Positions 40,867 to 49,971 of a stretch of 64,000 nucleotides of DNA are shown in pieces. The stretch lies in NCBI RefSeq assembly GCF_050942215.1, contig NZ_CP192056.1, positions 2,232,001-2,296,000 on the forward strand. Direction: 5' to 3'. The translations under genes were made by a program, and so were the position numbers. The notes under the pieces were generated by a model. The model worked only from the letters and a program-made list of their open reading frames with translations. It was not told where the DNA came from and did not search any database. Origin of the DNA: Sphaerimonospora sp050942215. GTDB taxonomy: Bacteria; Actinomycetota; Actinomycetes; Streptosporangiales; Streptosporangiaceae. The stretch's first letter is position 1. Each line of letters begins with the position of its first letter.

Positions 40867-42565
40867 ATCCCGGCGTGCCCAGCTCTCGGCCGCGATCACG
40901 CTGGCGCTGCTGTCGGCGGCCTCGGGGGTCGTCGCACCCCTGCTGATCGCCCGCATCATCGGCGTCATCGGCGCCGGGCGCACCGGCCTGGTCGTGCCGA
41001 TCATCCAGCTGGTCGTCTGCGTGCTGGCCGGGGCGTTCGCCGGCGGCTGGTCGTCCTACCTGCTGAGCGCGGCCGGTGAACGCGCCATCGAGGATGTGCG
41101 CACAGCGGTGACGCGCCACGCCGTCCGGCTGCGCGTCCCGGTGATCCGCCGCATCGGGGTGGGCGAGATCGTCTCACGGATGGGTCCCGACGCGGCGCAG
41201 CTACGGGCGATCACCGATACGGGGGTCACCGTCCTGCCGGTCTCGGCGATCACGGTGGCCGCCTATCTCACGGTCATGGGACTGCTCGACTGGGTGATGC
41301 TGGCCGTCACCGTCGTCACCTTCGCGGTCGCCTCGATCGCCATCCGCGCCTTCCTCGTCGGCATGCGCAAGGCGGCGCAGGGCCAGCAGGAGGCACTCGG
41401 CCGCCTGGCGCAGTCCGCACAGTCCGTGTTCACCATGATCTCCACCGTCAAGGCGTACCGCGCGGAGGACCGCGCGACCGAGCCGCTGAAGGAGGAGGCC
41501 GCCGCCGCGGCGGCCGCGGCGATCCGGGCGGCTCGCGCGCAGGCGGCGATCAGCCCGCTCATGGGGCTCGGCCAGCAGATCGCGATCATCGGTGTGCTCG
41601 CCGTGGGCGGCATCCGTCTGTCGTCGGGCGCACTCGGCATCGCCGGCTTCATCGCATTCCTGATGTACCTCTTCCAGCTGGTGAATCCGCTGATGACCCT
41701 CGCGCAGGGCGCCGGCAGGATCCAGATCGGCAGGGCCGCGGCCAGCCGCGTCGACGAGGTGCTCGGCGCGGAGGTCGAGCCGCCCGACTCCGGGCCGGCA
41801 CCCGCGATACCTCCCCAGGCGCCGGCTCTCCGGTTCCGTGAGGTGAACGTCACGCTGGCGGACAAGCTCGTGCTCGACGACGTGTCGCTCGAGGTGCCGC
41901 GCACCGGCGTCCTGGCCGTCGTCGGGCCGTCGGGGGCGGGAAAATCGACCCTGCTGAACGTCGTCGAACAATTCACGGAACCGAACAGCGGACGTGTCGA
42001 GCTGCTGGGCGCCCCCCTGGACGCCTGGCCGATCGGCGAGGCACGCCGGCGGATGGCGCTGGTCGAGCAGGACCGGACGATGCTCAACATGAGCATCCGG
42101 CGCAATCTCACCCTCGGTCGGCGGGACGACCCGGCCGACGAGCAGTTGCTGGACGCCCTGCGCGAGGTCGGCCTGGACGAAGCGGTGCGGGCACTGCCGG
42201 ACGGGCTCGACGCCGTCCTCGGCAGGGACGTGCAGATGTCCGGCGGCGAGGAGCAGCGACTGGCCATCGCCCGTGCGCTGCTCACCGAAGCGGAGATCCT
42301 CCTGCTCGACGAGCCGAGCGCACACCTGGACGGCGCCAACGAGCTGCGCCTCGTCGACCTGCTGGAACGGCTGGGCCGCGATCGGGCGGTGGTGGTCGTC
42401 ACCCACCGCCCGTCCACGGTCGCCGCCGCTCGATCCGTCGCCGTCATGGAGGCCGGCCGCGTGGTGGCCGTGGGCGATCACGAGACCCTGCTGGCCACCT
42501 CTCCGGCCTATCGGGTGATGGCCCACGACCAAGGCGAGGCCGTCATGGCGGCCGCCCTGCCGTAG
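40814..42565 (+). CDS. ABC exporter, fused membrane and ATPase domains
   Basis: A 583-residue half-transporter: six membrane helices in the first ~320 residues, then an ATPase domain with Walker A GPSGAGKST (about residue 371), signature MSGGEEQRLAIARAL and Walker B ILLLDEPSAHLDG, and the H-loop VVTHRPST. It would act as a homodimer to export a hydrophobic peptide. No C39 leader peptidase domain is attached, in line with the separate M16 peptidases downstream. ATG 40814 follows GGGAGGAG and overlaps the reductase gene by 53 bp. Confidence 0.9.
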   Translation: MSRRPESPTLRLLSRSLRSRRAQLSAAITLALLSAASGVVAPLLIARIIGVIGAGRTGLVVPIIQLVVCVLAGAFAGGWSSYLLSAAGERAIEDVRTAVTRHAVRLRVPVIRRIGVGEIVSRMGPDAAQLRAITDTGVTVLPVSAITVAAYLTVMGLLDWVMLAVTVVTFAVASIAIRAFLVGMRKAAQGQQEALGRLAQSAQSVFTMISTVKAYRAEDRATEPLKEEAAAAAAAAIRAARAQAAISPLMGLGQQIAIIGVLAVGGIRLSSGALGIAGFIAFLMYLFQLVNPLMTLAQGAGRIQIGRAAASRVDEVLGAEVEPPDSGPAPAIPPQAPALRFREVNVTLADKLVLDDVSLEVPRTGVLAVVGPSGAGKSTLLNVVEQFTEPNSGRVELLGAPLDAWPIGEARRRMALVEQDRTMLNMSIRRNLTLGRRDDPADEQLLDALREVGLDEAVRALPDGLDAVLGRDVQMSGGEEQRLAIARALLTEAEILLLDEPSAHLDGANELRLVDLLERLGRDRAVVVVTHRPSTVAAARSVAVMEAGRVVAVGDHETLLATSPAYRVMAHDQGEAVMAAALP

Positions 42566-42609
42566 CCGGCGAAGTAGCCGGCGAAGTCGTCGGCGAAGTC
42601 GCCGGCGGA
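42562..42609 (+). repeat. Four 12-bp tandem repeats between ABC and M16 genes
   Basis: Units GTAGCCGGCGAA (twice), GTCGTCGGCGAA and GTCGCCGGCGGA follow each other from 42562, beginning in the ABC stop codon. They lie just before the ribosome site (AGGAG) of the M16 gene. A slippage product; any regulatory effect is unknown. Confidence 0.85.
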
Positions 42610-42623
42610 ACAGGAGACTCGAC

Positions 42624-43901
42624 ATGCTCATGACACCTGCGCGCCTGCCGATGGAGGTGGTGAGCCGTCGGCTCCCCGGCGGTGCGACCGCGATCGTCCG
42701 GGCCGATCCCCTGCTGGGTTTCGTGGCGGTCAACGTCTGGCACAGCACGGGCTCGATCCACGACCCGGCCGGGCGGTCGGGGCTGGCCCACCTCGTCGAG
42801 CACGTGCTGTCCGACCACGGTGAGGGCGCGGCCGGATCCCCGCACGCGAGCGGATCCATCCAGGCGACCACTGCCCACGAATGCACCAACTACCTCGAGA
42901 CCGGGCCGGCCGAGGCGCTGCCGGAGCTGCTGTCCAGAGCGGCCGAGCGGATCCGGCGCGGCAGAGCGGGCGTCACGCCCGCCGGCCTGGATCGGGAGCG
43001 TGCGGTCGTGCGGGAAGAGATCCGTCAACGTGAGGAGTCGGGGCGGTTCGGCTCGGGGCTGCGGCGGAGCCTGCGGCTGCTGTTCGGCGCCGACCACCCT
43101 CTCGGCCGGCCGCCGCTCGGGGATCCGGAAGAGATCGCACAGATCACGCCGGCCGATGTCGATGAATTCATCGAGCGCCATTACGGTTCCGCACGCCTCG
43201 TCATGTCGATCGTCGGATCCGTCCATCCCGAGCACGCCATGGAGCTGGCCGCGAAGTGCCTGGGCGGGCTGCCCGCCGGGCTCCGGCCCGAGACCCGCGT
43301 GCTTTCCGGGCCGGAGTCCGGCGGCTATCGGCGAGAGGACGTGCAGGAGGGGGAGCGGTCCGGGATGCTCCGGTACACCTTCGCCCTTCCCGCGATGGGC
43401 GAGCGCCTGTCCGCGGCGGGCGAGGTCGCCATGGCGGCCCTCGCGGGCGCCTCGTGGTCGGTGCTCGGAGCCGACCTGTCCGACTGCTACCGGCTGCTGG
43501 GTTCCGCGGCCCAGCATGGACGCTGTGGCAGCGGTCCGTCGCTCGGGCTGGTCAAGCTCATCGCGCCGACGGGTGTCGACCTGTGCGAGCTCGAAGAGGC
43601 GGTGACCGCCCGCCTGGCGGATCTGGCCCGCACCGGTCCGCGTGAGGACGTGCTCGCCGCGGCGAAGGCGAAACGCGGCAAGGAACGGCTGGCCGTGCTG
43701 GGCGGCGCGCGGACCTGCGCCGAGGAGCTGTGCCGGGAGCAGGCGTGGTCCGGTGACCCGGCCGGGGTGATCGGTCGCCTGGACGCCCTCCGGGCCGTGA
43801 CCGTCGACCAGATCGCGGAGATCGCGGCGGGACCACTGGCGCGACCGGCCGTCGTCGCCTTCCACACCGACTCCCTGGGGAATTCCACATGGATCGCATG
43901 A
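42624..43901 (+). CDS. M16 family zinc peptidase, catalytic subunit
   Basis: A 425-residue member of the insulinase/mitochondrial processing peptidase family. The inverted zinc motif HLVEH is at residues 56-60, with the distal glutamate in RAVVREEIRQREE. M16 proteins remove leaders in class V lanthipeptide and related clusters and work as heterodimers with an inactive partner, here the next gene. A site AGGAG is eight bases before ATG 42624. Likely job: cleavage of the common leader of the four precursors. Confidence 0.88.
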   Translation: MLMTPARLPMEVVSRRLPGGATAIVRADPLLGFVAVNVWHSTGSIHDPAGRSGLAHLVEHVLSDHGEGAAGSPHASGSIQATTAHECTNYLETGPAEALPELLSRAAERIRRGRAGVTPAGLDRERAVVREEIRQREESGRFGSGLRRSLRLLFGADHPLGRPPLGDPEEIAQITPADVDEFIERHYGSARLVMSIVGSVHPEHAMELAAKCLGGLPAGLRPETRVLSGPESGGYRREDVQEGERSGMLRYTFALPAMGERLSAAGEVAMAALAGASWSVLGADLSDCYRLLGSAAQHGRCGSGPSLGLVKLIAPTGVDLCELEEAVTARLADLARTGPREDVLAAAKAKRGKERLAVLGGARTCAEELCREQAWSGDPAGVIGRLDALRAVTVDQIAEIAAGPLARPAVVAFHTDSLGNSTWIA

Positions 43902-45208
43902 CCGTCCCGCGCACCTGGCGCTTTCCGGCCGCGCACACGATCCTGCTCGACAACGGGATGCGAGCGAAGCTGGTGGACATGCCGGGCCGGTTCGTCGCAT
44001 CGGTCGCCGTCGTCGTCGACCTGTCCACCGCGGTGGAAACCCCCCGGACCGAGGGCGTGGTGGCCGCGTACACCGCGATGACGCTCGCCGACGCGCCGCA
44101 TGCCAGGGCCGGCCGGGTGAGCGAGGTCGCGAAGGCCGGCGGAATGATCACGGCCAAAGCCGGACACCGGGGCCCGATGGTGCTGGCGGACTGCCCCGTG
44201 CTCGAGCTGCCGCGGCTGCTCGATGCGCTCGCGGTCATGTTGCTGCGCTTCGAACCGACGGCCCGTTCCTTCGACGCCCACCGGCGTCTCGTCGCCGCCG
44301 AGCTCGCCCTGGAGGCGGGCGACCCGGTCGGCCTGGCCAACAAACTGTTGCACGAGTCCGTGCTCCACCCCGAAAGCCGGTACGGCCGCCCGCTGAGCGG
44401 CACCGAGCGGTCGTGGGAACGGCTGACCCTGGCCGACGTCGTGGAGCTGTACGCGACCCGGGTCAGCGCGCGCCAGATGACCGTGGTCGTCGTCGGCGAT
44501 CTGTCGATGCTGGACGCGGCCGGGGCCGTCGCCGGGGCCTTCGGCGGCTACCCCGGCCGGGACCGCCCCGCGGTGGCGGAACGGCCGCCGGCCCCCGGCG
44601 GCGGGCCGCGCCTGGTGTGCCGTCCCGGGCGCGGCGGACCGCAGACCAGGCTGATGCTGGGCTGCTTCGCGACAGACCGCCTGGATCCGCGGTGGCCTGC
44701 GGCCAGGGCGGCTGCCGAACTGCTCGGGGCCGGCACGGACTCCCTGCTCAACAGGGAACTACGTCGCCGTATGGCTCTCACCTACGGCATCGAGGTGAAA
44801 TTCATCCCGTTCTTCTCGGGGGGCGTGTTCGTGGTGAGCGGAGCGGTGGACGCCGCCCACAGCGAGCAGGCGGCGGAGGCGATACTGCGGGTGTTGCACG
44901 AGGTCCGCCAGGGAGGGGTGGACCCCGATCTGTTCGCTCGGGTCCGCCGCCGTATGGTCGCCGGCGCGGCGGAGCTGTACGAGTCCACTCTGGCCGTCGC
45001 CCAGCAGTACGCGGAGCTCCTCTCATGTGGGATCGAGGAGTCCTTCGTCGACGATCACCTCGACCGGCTCGGTTCTCTGGACGTGGCGCGGATGGCGGAC
45101 GCCTTCAGCGGTCTCGTCGATCCCGACCGGCTGCACACCGTCGCCGTCGGCCGATTCGATCCCGGGGCGCCGGCGGACTCCGCGCTCGCCGGACTCGAAC
45201 GCGGCTGA
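43889..45208 (+). CDS. M16 family peptidase, non-catalytic subunit
   Basis: A 439-residue M16 homologue. Where the zinc motif should be it has RTEGVVAAYTAMTLAD, without HxxEH. It keeps the C-terminal substrate-binding Arg/Tyr region (LNRELRRRMALTYGIEVKF). This is the known division of labour in heterodimeric M16 proteases. The start overlaps the catalytic subunit's stop; ATG 43898 is an alternative giving an ATGA overlap. Its last 186 bases overlap the reading frame of the convergent LuxR-family gene. Confidence 0.87.
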   Translation: MDRMTVPRTWRFPAAHTILLDNGMRAKLVDMPGRFVASVAVVVDLSTAVETPRTEGVVAAYTAMTLADAPHARAGRVSEVAKAGGMITAKAGHRGPMVLADCPVLELPRLLDALAVMLLRFEPTARSFDAHRRLVAAELALEAGDPVGLANKLLHESVLHPESRYGRPLSGTERSWERLTLADVVELYATRVSARQMTVVVVGDLSMLDAAGAVAGAFGGYPGRDRPAVAERPPAPGGGPRLVCRPGRGGPQTRLMLGCFATDRLDPRWPAARAAAELLGAGTDSLLNRELRRRMALTYGIEVKFIPFFSGGVFVVSGAVDAAHSEQAAEAILRVLHEVRQGGVDPDLFARVRRRMVAGAAELYESTLAVAQQYAELLSCGIEESFVDDHLDRLGSLDVARMADAFSGLVDPDRLHTVAVGRFDPGAPADSALAGLERG

Positions 45209-47653
45209 CCCGGGATCGGCCCGCCGAGACGAGGATCGCGAGGGCCACGTGGCCTCCGCCGGAGTGATCGACTCCGTGTCGTGCACCCAGCGGGCGACCT
45301 GCACCCGGGAGGTGCAGGAGAGCTTGCGCATAACGTGGCGGAGATGGTTGATCACCGTCCATTCCGAGATCCGGAGGCGGCGCGCGATCTGCTTGTTGGT
45401 CAGCCCCGTGGCCACCAGGCTCGCCACCTCCGATTCGCGGGCGGTCAGGTCCGAGTGGTCCTTGAGCAGGTGCGGATCCGCCGTACCGGGAGACGGCGCA
45501 CCGGGATGCCGGGCCATGGCGGCGCCCGCCACATCGTCACTCCAGCGGCGCTGCAGGATTTCGCAGAGCAGGTCGACGAGGTCGACGGAGGCGCCCGTCA
45601 CCGACCACCGCCGCAGGGAGACCGTGTCGATGCGGGTGGTGAGCCCCCTGACCGCCTCGTCCCCGACCGGCCACCACGCCGGGGCGCACTCCGCACCGTG
45701 CGTGTAGGCCCGGCCGAGCGAGCCGGCGACCATCGCGAGATCGATGCCGTCCTGGCGGAGATCGCGCGGATAGCGGTCGTCTGCCGCTCGCGCGATCGCC
45801 GACATCGTCGCGGCGGGCCCCAGCGGCAGCAGTTTCGTCAGCGCACGCCCGAGATAGAGGCGCGGATCGCCCAGCCCGGTGCCGTACGCGGCCACGGCCC
45901 GCCACAGCAGCAGGGAGCCGGCGGCGTACTCGTCGCCGTTGCGCATCGCTTCGAACATGGCCGTGCGGCATTCCGCGTCGGCCCGTTCGAACAGCCGCAT
46001 CCGGGCCAGGCACGCGACGTACTCGCCGACCGACTCGCTCAGCCGGGTCAGATCCCCCCGTTCCCTGTGGGCTCTGACGCACTCGGCCAGAGCCTCGGGC
46101 AGGTCCTCCGGTTCGCGACCGTCGTGAACCAGACCGCCCAGCAGCGTGATCTCCGATCTGTCCGGAACCGCGAGCCTCGAAAGGTCCTCGAAGCAGACCG
46201 CCGCCGCCTCCTGCTCTCCCGCCTCGGCGAACACCCGTACGGCCAGCCTGGCCAGCGAATATCGCTCCTGAACGGTGACCGGGGCGTATTCCCGGATGAC
46301 GGGCAGGAGGTGCGGGAGCAGCTCGGCGACGCCGCAGGTGCGGGCGAGCAGCGGCAGGGCGTCGCACATGAGGGCGACCGCCTGGGCGTATCTGCCCTTG
46401 CCGACCAGCTCGGTGAGCGCACAGCGCAGGTTGCTTCGCTCGTACTGGAACTCGGCGAAGGCGGCGCGCTGCGACTCGGAGAAGCAGCCGCCGGCCATCC
46501 GCCTGATGTGGGAGGAAAGGTAGTCGGCCTGGGACTGCCGGATGGCGGCGAGCGACACCTCGGGCTGGCCGGCGGACCAACTCGCGGCAGGGAACCCGCT
46601 CACCCGCAGGTGATAGCGGGCACGGGGCTCGCCCCGGCCCGGCCCGGTGCTGAACACGAGGCCGCGATCGACGAGCGAACGGGTCAGGCCGTCGATGTCG
46701 CAACGCGGCAGCGAATGCCGCAGGACGCTCGTGCCGGCGCCGCCCGGCAGGGTGAGGATCGACGCGAGGACGACCATCTCGTCGCCGGTCAGGCCGAGGT
46801 GGGCGGAGCCGGTGTCGCCGATGAGCTCGGCCAGGCGATTGCGCGGGTTGTCCTCGCCGACCGCCTCGCACACCGCCGTCAGGCCGTACCGCGCGACGAG
46901 GCCGGCGAGCAGGTCCACATCCGACGGGATGCCGAACGAGGCGGCGCAGACGCGCGTCACGCCGTCGACGTCGTTCGGCGTCAGGGTGAAAGTCGGGTCG
47001 CGGCGCTGCAGACAGCGGAGGAAGAAGCGCACCGCCTCACCGGGGTTCACCGGATCGGCGTCGGACGCGATCGGGACCGCCGGACCGCTCAGCGGCCGTA
47101 TCGGCAGGGTGAGCACCCCGTCCAGTTCGTCCTTGCGTCGCATGGTGAGGACGACTCGGACCCGCGGGTGGTGCAGGGGCAGCTCCAGCAGGGCGCGCCG
47201 CCGGTCGGCGTCCAGGAACTCGACATCGTCGAGCAGGATCACCAGGTGCGATTTCGGGCCCGTCGCGCCGACGGCCCTGTCCAGGCGCGCGAAGAGATCG
47301 CGGGGCTCCTGGTCTGCCGCCGGGGCGGCGAACACGCTGACGCCGTCGGATGTGGAGAGACGTTCGCGCAGGTGAGCCAGGAGTGTGGTCTTGCCGAAGC
47401 CGGGGCAGCCCGTCAGCGCCAGGGCCCTGGTGTCGGCGGAGGCGAGCCAGGCGCGTACCGTGCCGAGCACGGCATGGGCCTGCGGGAGATCCGGGCCGTC
47501 CGCTGCCCGGTCGGAGCGGCCCGACCACGGCTGCTCCCCGGCATGCGCGGCGACGGACACCGCGCGGATTCCTCTGACCTGCTCTCCGGCTTCGTTCACG
47601 CAGGTCAGTATGGTGTCGTGGCGTCCACCCTCACATGAGGGAAATGCCCCCAT
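45023..47653 (-). CDS. LuxR-family regulator with N-terminal ATPase
   Basis: An 876-residue regulator. Walker A GCPGFGKTTLL and LVILLDDVEFLDADRR mark an AAA ATPase, followed by a long helical middle and a LuxR helix-turn-helix (LTARESEVASLVATGLTNKQ, IARRLRISEWTVINHLRHVM). About 75 further residues after the HTH are encoded antisense to the M16 gene and have low-complexity composition, suggesting loss of an original stop. The start may be ATG 47653 or GTG 47599. It closes the RiPP cluster and probably co-regulates it with the first LAL protein. Confidence 0.82.
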   Translation of the reverse strand: MGAFPSCEGGRHDTILTCVNEAGEQVRGIRAVSVAAHAGEQPWSGRSDRAADGPDLPQAHAVLGTVRAWLASADTRALALTGCPGFGKTTLLAHLRERLSTSDGVSVFAAPAADQEPRDLFARLDRAVGATGPKSHLVILLDDVEFLDADRRRALLELPLHHPRVRVVLTMRRKDELDGVLTLPIRPLSGPAVPIASDADPVNPGEAVRFFLRCLQRRDPTFTLTPNDVDGVTRVCAASFGIPSDVDLLAGLVARYGLTAVCEAVGEDNPRNRLAELIGDTGSAHLGLTGDEMVVLASILTLPGGAGTSVLRHSLPRCDIDGLTRSLVDRGLVFSTGPGRGEPRARYHLRVSGFPAASWSAGQPEVSLAAIRQSQADYLSSHIRRMAGGCFSESQRAAFAEFQYERSNLRCALTELVGKGRYAQAVALMCDALPLLARTCGVAELLPHLLPVIREYAPVTVQERYSLARLAVRVFAEAGEQEAAAVCFEDLSRLAVPDRSEITLLGGLVHDGREPEDLPEALAECVRAHRERGDLTRLSESVGEYVACLARMRLFERADAECRTAMFEAMRNGDEYAAGSLLLWRAVAAYGTGLGDPRLYLGRALTKLLPLGPAATMSAIARAADDRYPRDLRQDGIDLAMVAGSLGRAYTHGAECAPAWWPVGDEAVRGLTTRIDTVSLRRWSVTGASVDLVDLLCEILQRRWSDDVAGAAMARHPGAPSPGTADPHLLKDHSDLTARESEVASLVATGLTNKQIARRLRISEWTVINHLRHVMRKLSCTSRVQVARWVHDTESITPAEATWPSRSSSRRADPGSAAFESGERGVRRRPGIESADGDGVQPVGIDETAEGVRHPRHVQRTEPVEVIVDEGLLDPT

Positions 47654-47764
47654 CTTCTGGGATCAGGCGGCATCGTCCGGCGTAGGTGGGCACCTGTCGC
47701 CGGACGCGCTGACCTGCGCATGGATCCGATGACCGGACCGGGAGGAGACACCGGCGGATGACGG

Positions 47765-48340
47765 TCACGCATCGTCCAGGGACATGAGGGCGGTGCGGGC
47801 CAGCCGGTGCAGGAGCTCGGCCATGGCCTCGGGCGGGAGCTCTCTGGCGCTGTGCGGGGTGGAGTTGAGCAGTCCGAAGACGGCGTGGGTGGCGGCGCGC
47901 AGCCGCGCCGGCGGGCAGCCGGGATGCAGCTCGGTCAGCACGGTCACCCATTCCTCGACGTAGAGCCGCTGCAGCCGCCGGATCGCCCGGCGGGCGGGGT
48001 CGGGCACGTTGTCGAGCTCGCGCTCGTGCACGCGGATGAGCGCGGGCTCGCCGAGCGCGAAGTCGATGTGCCCGCGCAGCAGCGCGTCGAGCGCGGCGTC
48101 CGCCCGGTCGGCCGTGGTGGCCAGCCTGGCCCCCTGCTCGTGCAGCCGCCCGCTGATGTCGAGCAGCATCTCGGCGAGCAGGGCCTCCTTGCCGGTGAAA
48201 TGCCGGTAGAGGGCGGGGCCGGAGATCCCCACGGCCGAGCCGATCTCCTCGATCCGGACACCGTGGAAGCCGCGCGCGGCGAACAGCTCCGCGGCCGCCG
48301 ACAGGATCTCGGCGCGGCGATTGCGGGTAGGGGTGCCCAT
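47765..48340 (-). CDS. TetR-family transcriptional regulator
   Basis: A 191-residue regulator with the TetR helix-turn-helix near the N-terminus (RAEILSAAAELFAARGFHGV, RIEEIGSAVGISGPALYRHF) and a helical ligand-binding domain. The frame is open upstream to 48889, but ATG 48340 is the natural start. It is divergent from the leucine-catabolic operon with only ~48 bp between starts, so it most likely represses that operon and itself in response to an acyl-CoA. Confidence 0.9.
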   Translation of the reverse strand: MGTPTRNRRAEILSAAAELFAARGFHGVRIEEIGSAVGISGPALYRHFTGKEALLAEMLLDISGRLHEQGARLATTADRADAALDALLRGHIDFALGEPALIRVHERELDNVPDPARRAIRRLQRLYVEEWVTVLTELHPGCPPARLRAATHAVFGLLNSTPHSARELPPEAMAELLHRLARTALMSLDDA

Positions 48341-48364
48341 GGGCCCCCATGGTAGACGAAGCAA

Positions 48365-48380
48365 GTTAATGATGGTTAAC
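48365..48380. promoter_or_regulatory. Probable TetR operator
   Basis: GTTAA (48365-48369) and TTAAC (48376-48380) form an inverted repeat with a 6-base centre, within GTTAATGATGGTTAAC. It lies between the divergent TetR gene and the carboxylase operon and ends 9 bp before the carboxylase start. Confidence 0.6.
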
Positions 48381-48388
48381 ATCCGGAC

Positions 48389-49963
48389 ATGAGCACGAGC
48401 GGATGGCCGGCCCTGGAGAGCCGGTGCGATCCCGGCGGCGAGCCGTACAAGCGGAACGCCGAGGCGGGCGAGCGCCTCGCGGCTGAGCTGCGTGAGCGGC
48501 TGGCGGCCGCAGCGCGCGGCGGCTCGGAGCGGGCACGCGAGCGGCACGTCCGGCGCGGCAAACTGCTGCCCCGGGACCGGGTGGACACCCTGCTCGACCC
48601 GGGCGGCCGGTTCCTGGAGCTGTCGCCGCTCGCCGCGACCGGCCTCTACGACGACCAGGCCCCGGCGGCCGGGATCATCACCGGCATCGGCCGGATCTCG
48701 GGCCGTGAATGTGTGATCGTCGCCAACGACGCCACGGTCAAGGGCGGGACGTACTACCCGATCACCGTCAAGAAGCACCTGCGCGCCCAGGAGGTCGCGC
48801 TGCACAACAACCTGCCGTGCGTCTACCTGGTCGACTCCGGTGGGGCGTTCCTCCCCAAGCAGGACGAGGTCTTCCCCGACCGGGAGCATTTCGGGCGGAT
48901 CTTCTACAACCAGGCGACGATGTCGGCCCGGGGCATCCCGCAGATCGCGGCCGTGCTCGGCTCGTGCACGGCCGGTGGCGCCTACGTCCCGGCGATGAGC
49001 GACGAGGCCGTGATCGTCCGCGGCCAGGGCACGATCTTCCTAGGCGGCCCGCCGCTCGTGAAGGCCGCCACCGGCGAGGAGGTCACGGCCGAGGAATTGG
49101 GCGGCGGCGACGTCCACTCCCGCGTCAGCGGCGTCACCGACCACCTCGCCGCCGACGACGCCGACGCGCTGCGGATCGTCCGGGACATCGTGGCGACGCT
49201 CGGCCCGCGACCGCCCCGCCCGTGGGAGGTCGCCAGCGTCGAGCCGCCCGCCTGCGATCCGCGCGAGCTGTACGGAATCGTCCCCCCCGACACGCGGACG
49301 CCGTACGACGTGCGCGAGGTGATCGCCCGCATCGTCGACGGCAGCCGCTTCCTCGAGTTCAAGGCCGAGTACGGTCCGACCCTCGTCACGGGGTACGCCC
49401 ACATCCACGGCCATCCGGTGGGGATCATCGCCAACAACGGCATCCTGTTCGCCGAGTCGGCGCTGAAGGGCGCCCACTTCATCGAGCTGTGCGACCGGCG
49501 CGGCATCCCGCTGGTCTTCCTGCAGAACATCAGCGGCTTCATGGTCGGCAAGGCGTACGAGCACGGCGGCATCGCCAAGCACGGCGCGAAGATGGTCACC
49601 GCTGTCTCCTGCGCCCGGGTGCCGAAGTTCACCGTGATCATCGGCGGGTCGTTCGGCGCGGGCAACTACGCCATGGCCGGCCGGGCCTACTCGCCGCGTT
49701 TCCTGTGGATGTGGCCGAACGCCCGCATCTCGGTGATGGGCGGGGAGCAGGCCGCGACCGTGCTGACCACGGTGGGCGACGCGGACGCGGACGAGATCCG
49801 CGCGCAGTACGAGCACCAGGGCAGTCCCTACTACTCGACGGCCCGGCTGTGGGACGACGGGGTGATCGATCCGGCGGACACCAGGACCGTGCTCGGCCTG
49901 GCCCTCGGCGCCGCCGCCAACGCCCCGCTCGAACCCGTCGGCTACGGCGTCTTCCGGATGTGA
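48389..49963 (+). CDS. mccB: Acyl-CoA carboxylase carboxyltransferase (methylcrotonyl-CoA carboxylase beta-type)
   Basis: A 524-residue biotin-dependent carboxyltransferase with both crotonase-like halves: NDATVKGGTYYPITVKKHLR, VYLVDSGGAFLPKQDEVFPD (a segment typical of methylcrotonyl-CoA carboxylase beta subunits) and LQNISGFMVGKAYEHGGIAK, KFTVIIGGSFGAGNYAMAGR. It transfers CO2 from carboxybiotin to 3-methylcrotonyl-CoA in leucine breakdown. First gene of a four-gene operon with the biotin carboxylase, HMG-CoA lyase and acyl-CoA dehydrogenase; this set identifies the pathway. Confidence 0.92.
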   Translation: MSTSGWPALESRCDPGGEPYKRNAEAGERLAAELRERLAAAARGGSERARERHVRRGKLLPRDRVDTLLDPGGRFLELSPLAATGLYDDQAPAAGIITGIGRISGRECVIVANDATVKGGTYYPITVKKHLRAQEVALHNNLPCVYLVDSGGAFLPKQDEVFPDREHFGRIFYNQATMSARGIPQIAAVLGSCTAGGAYVPAMSDEAVIVRGQGTIFLGGPPLVKAATGEEVTAEELGGGDVHSRVSGVTDHLAADDADALRIVRDIVATLGPRPPRPWEVASVEPPACDPRELYGIVPPDTRTPYDVREVIARIVDGSRFLEFKAEYGPTLVTGYAHIHGHPVGIIANNGILFAESALKGAHFIELCDRRGIPLVFLQNISGFMVGKAYEHGGIAKHGAKMVTAVSCARVPKFTVIIGGSFGAGNYAMAGRAYSPRFLWMWPNARISVMGGEQAATVLTTVGDADADEIRAQYEHQGSPYYSTARLWDDGVIDPADTRTVLGLALGAAANAPLEPVGYGVFRM

Positions 49964-49971
49964 GGTTGCCA

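Noticed and set aside
42562..42609. Tandem 12-bp repeats as a regulatory array or extra precursor
   Set aside because: Only four units, located in a short intergenic gap after a stop codon, and not encoding a peptide with a start codon; slippage is the simplest explanation.
36755..45208. Thioamitide (thioviridamide-like) cluster
   Set aside because: The kinase and HopA1-like pair occurs in thioamitides, but no YcaO or TfuA gene for thioamide formation and no LanD-type decarboxylase is present, and the precursors lack the C-terminal Cys needed for the AviCys ring.
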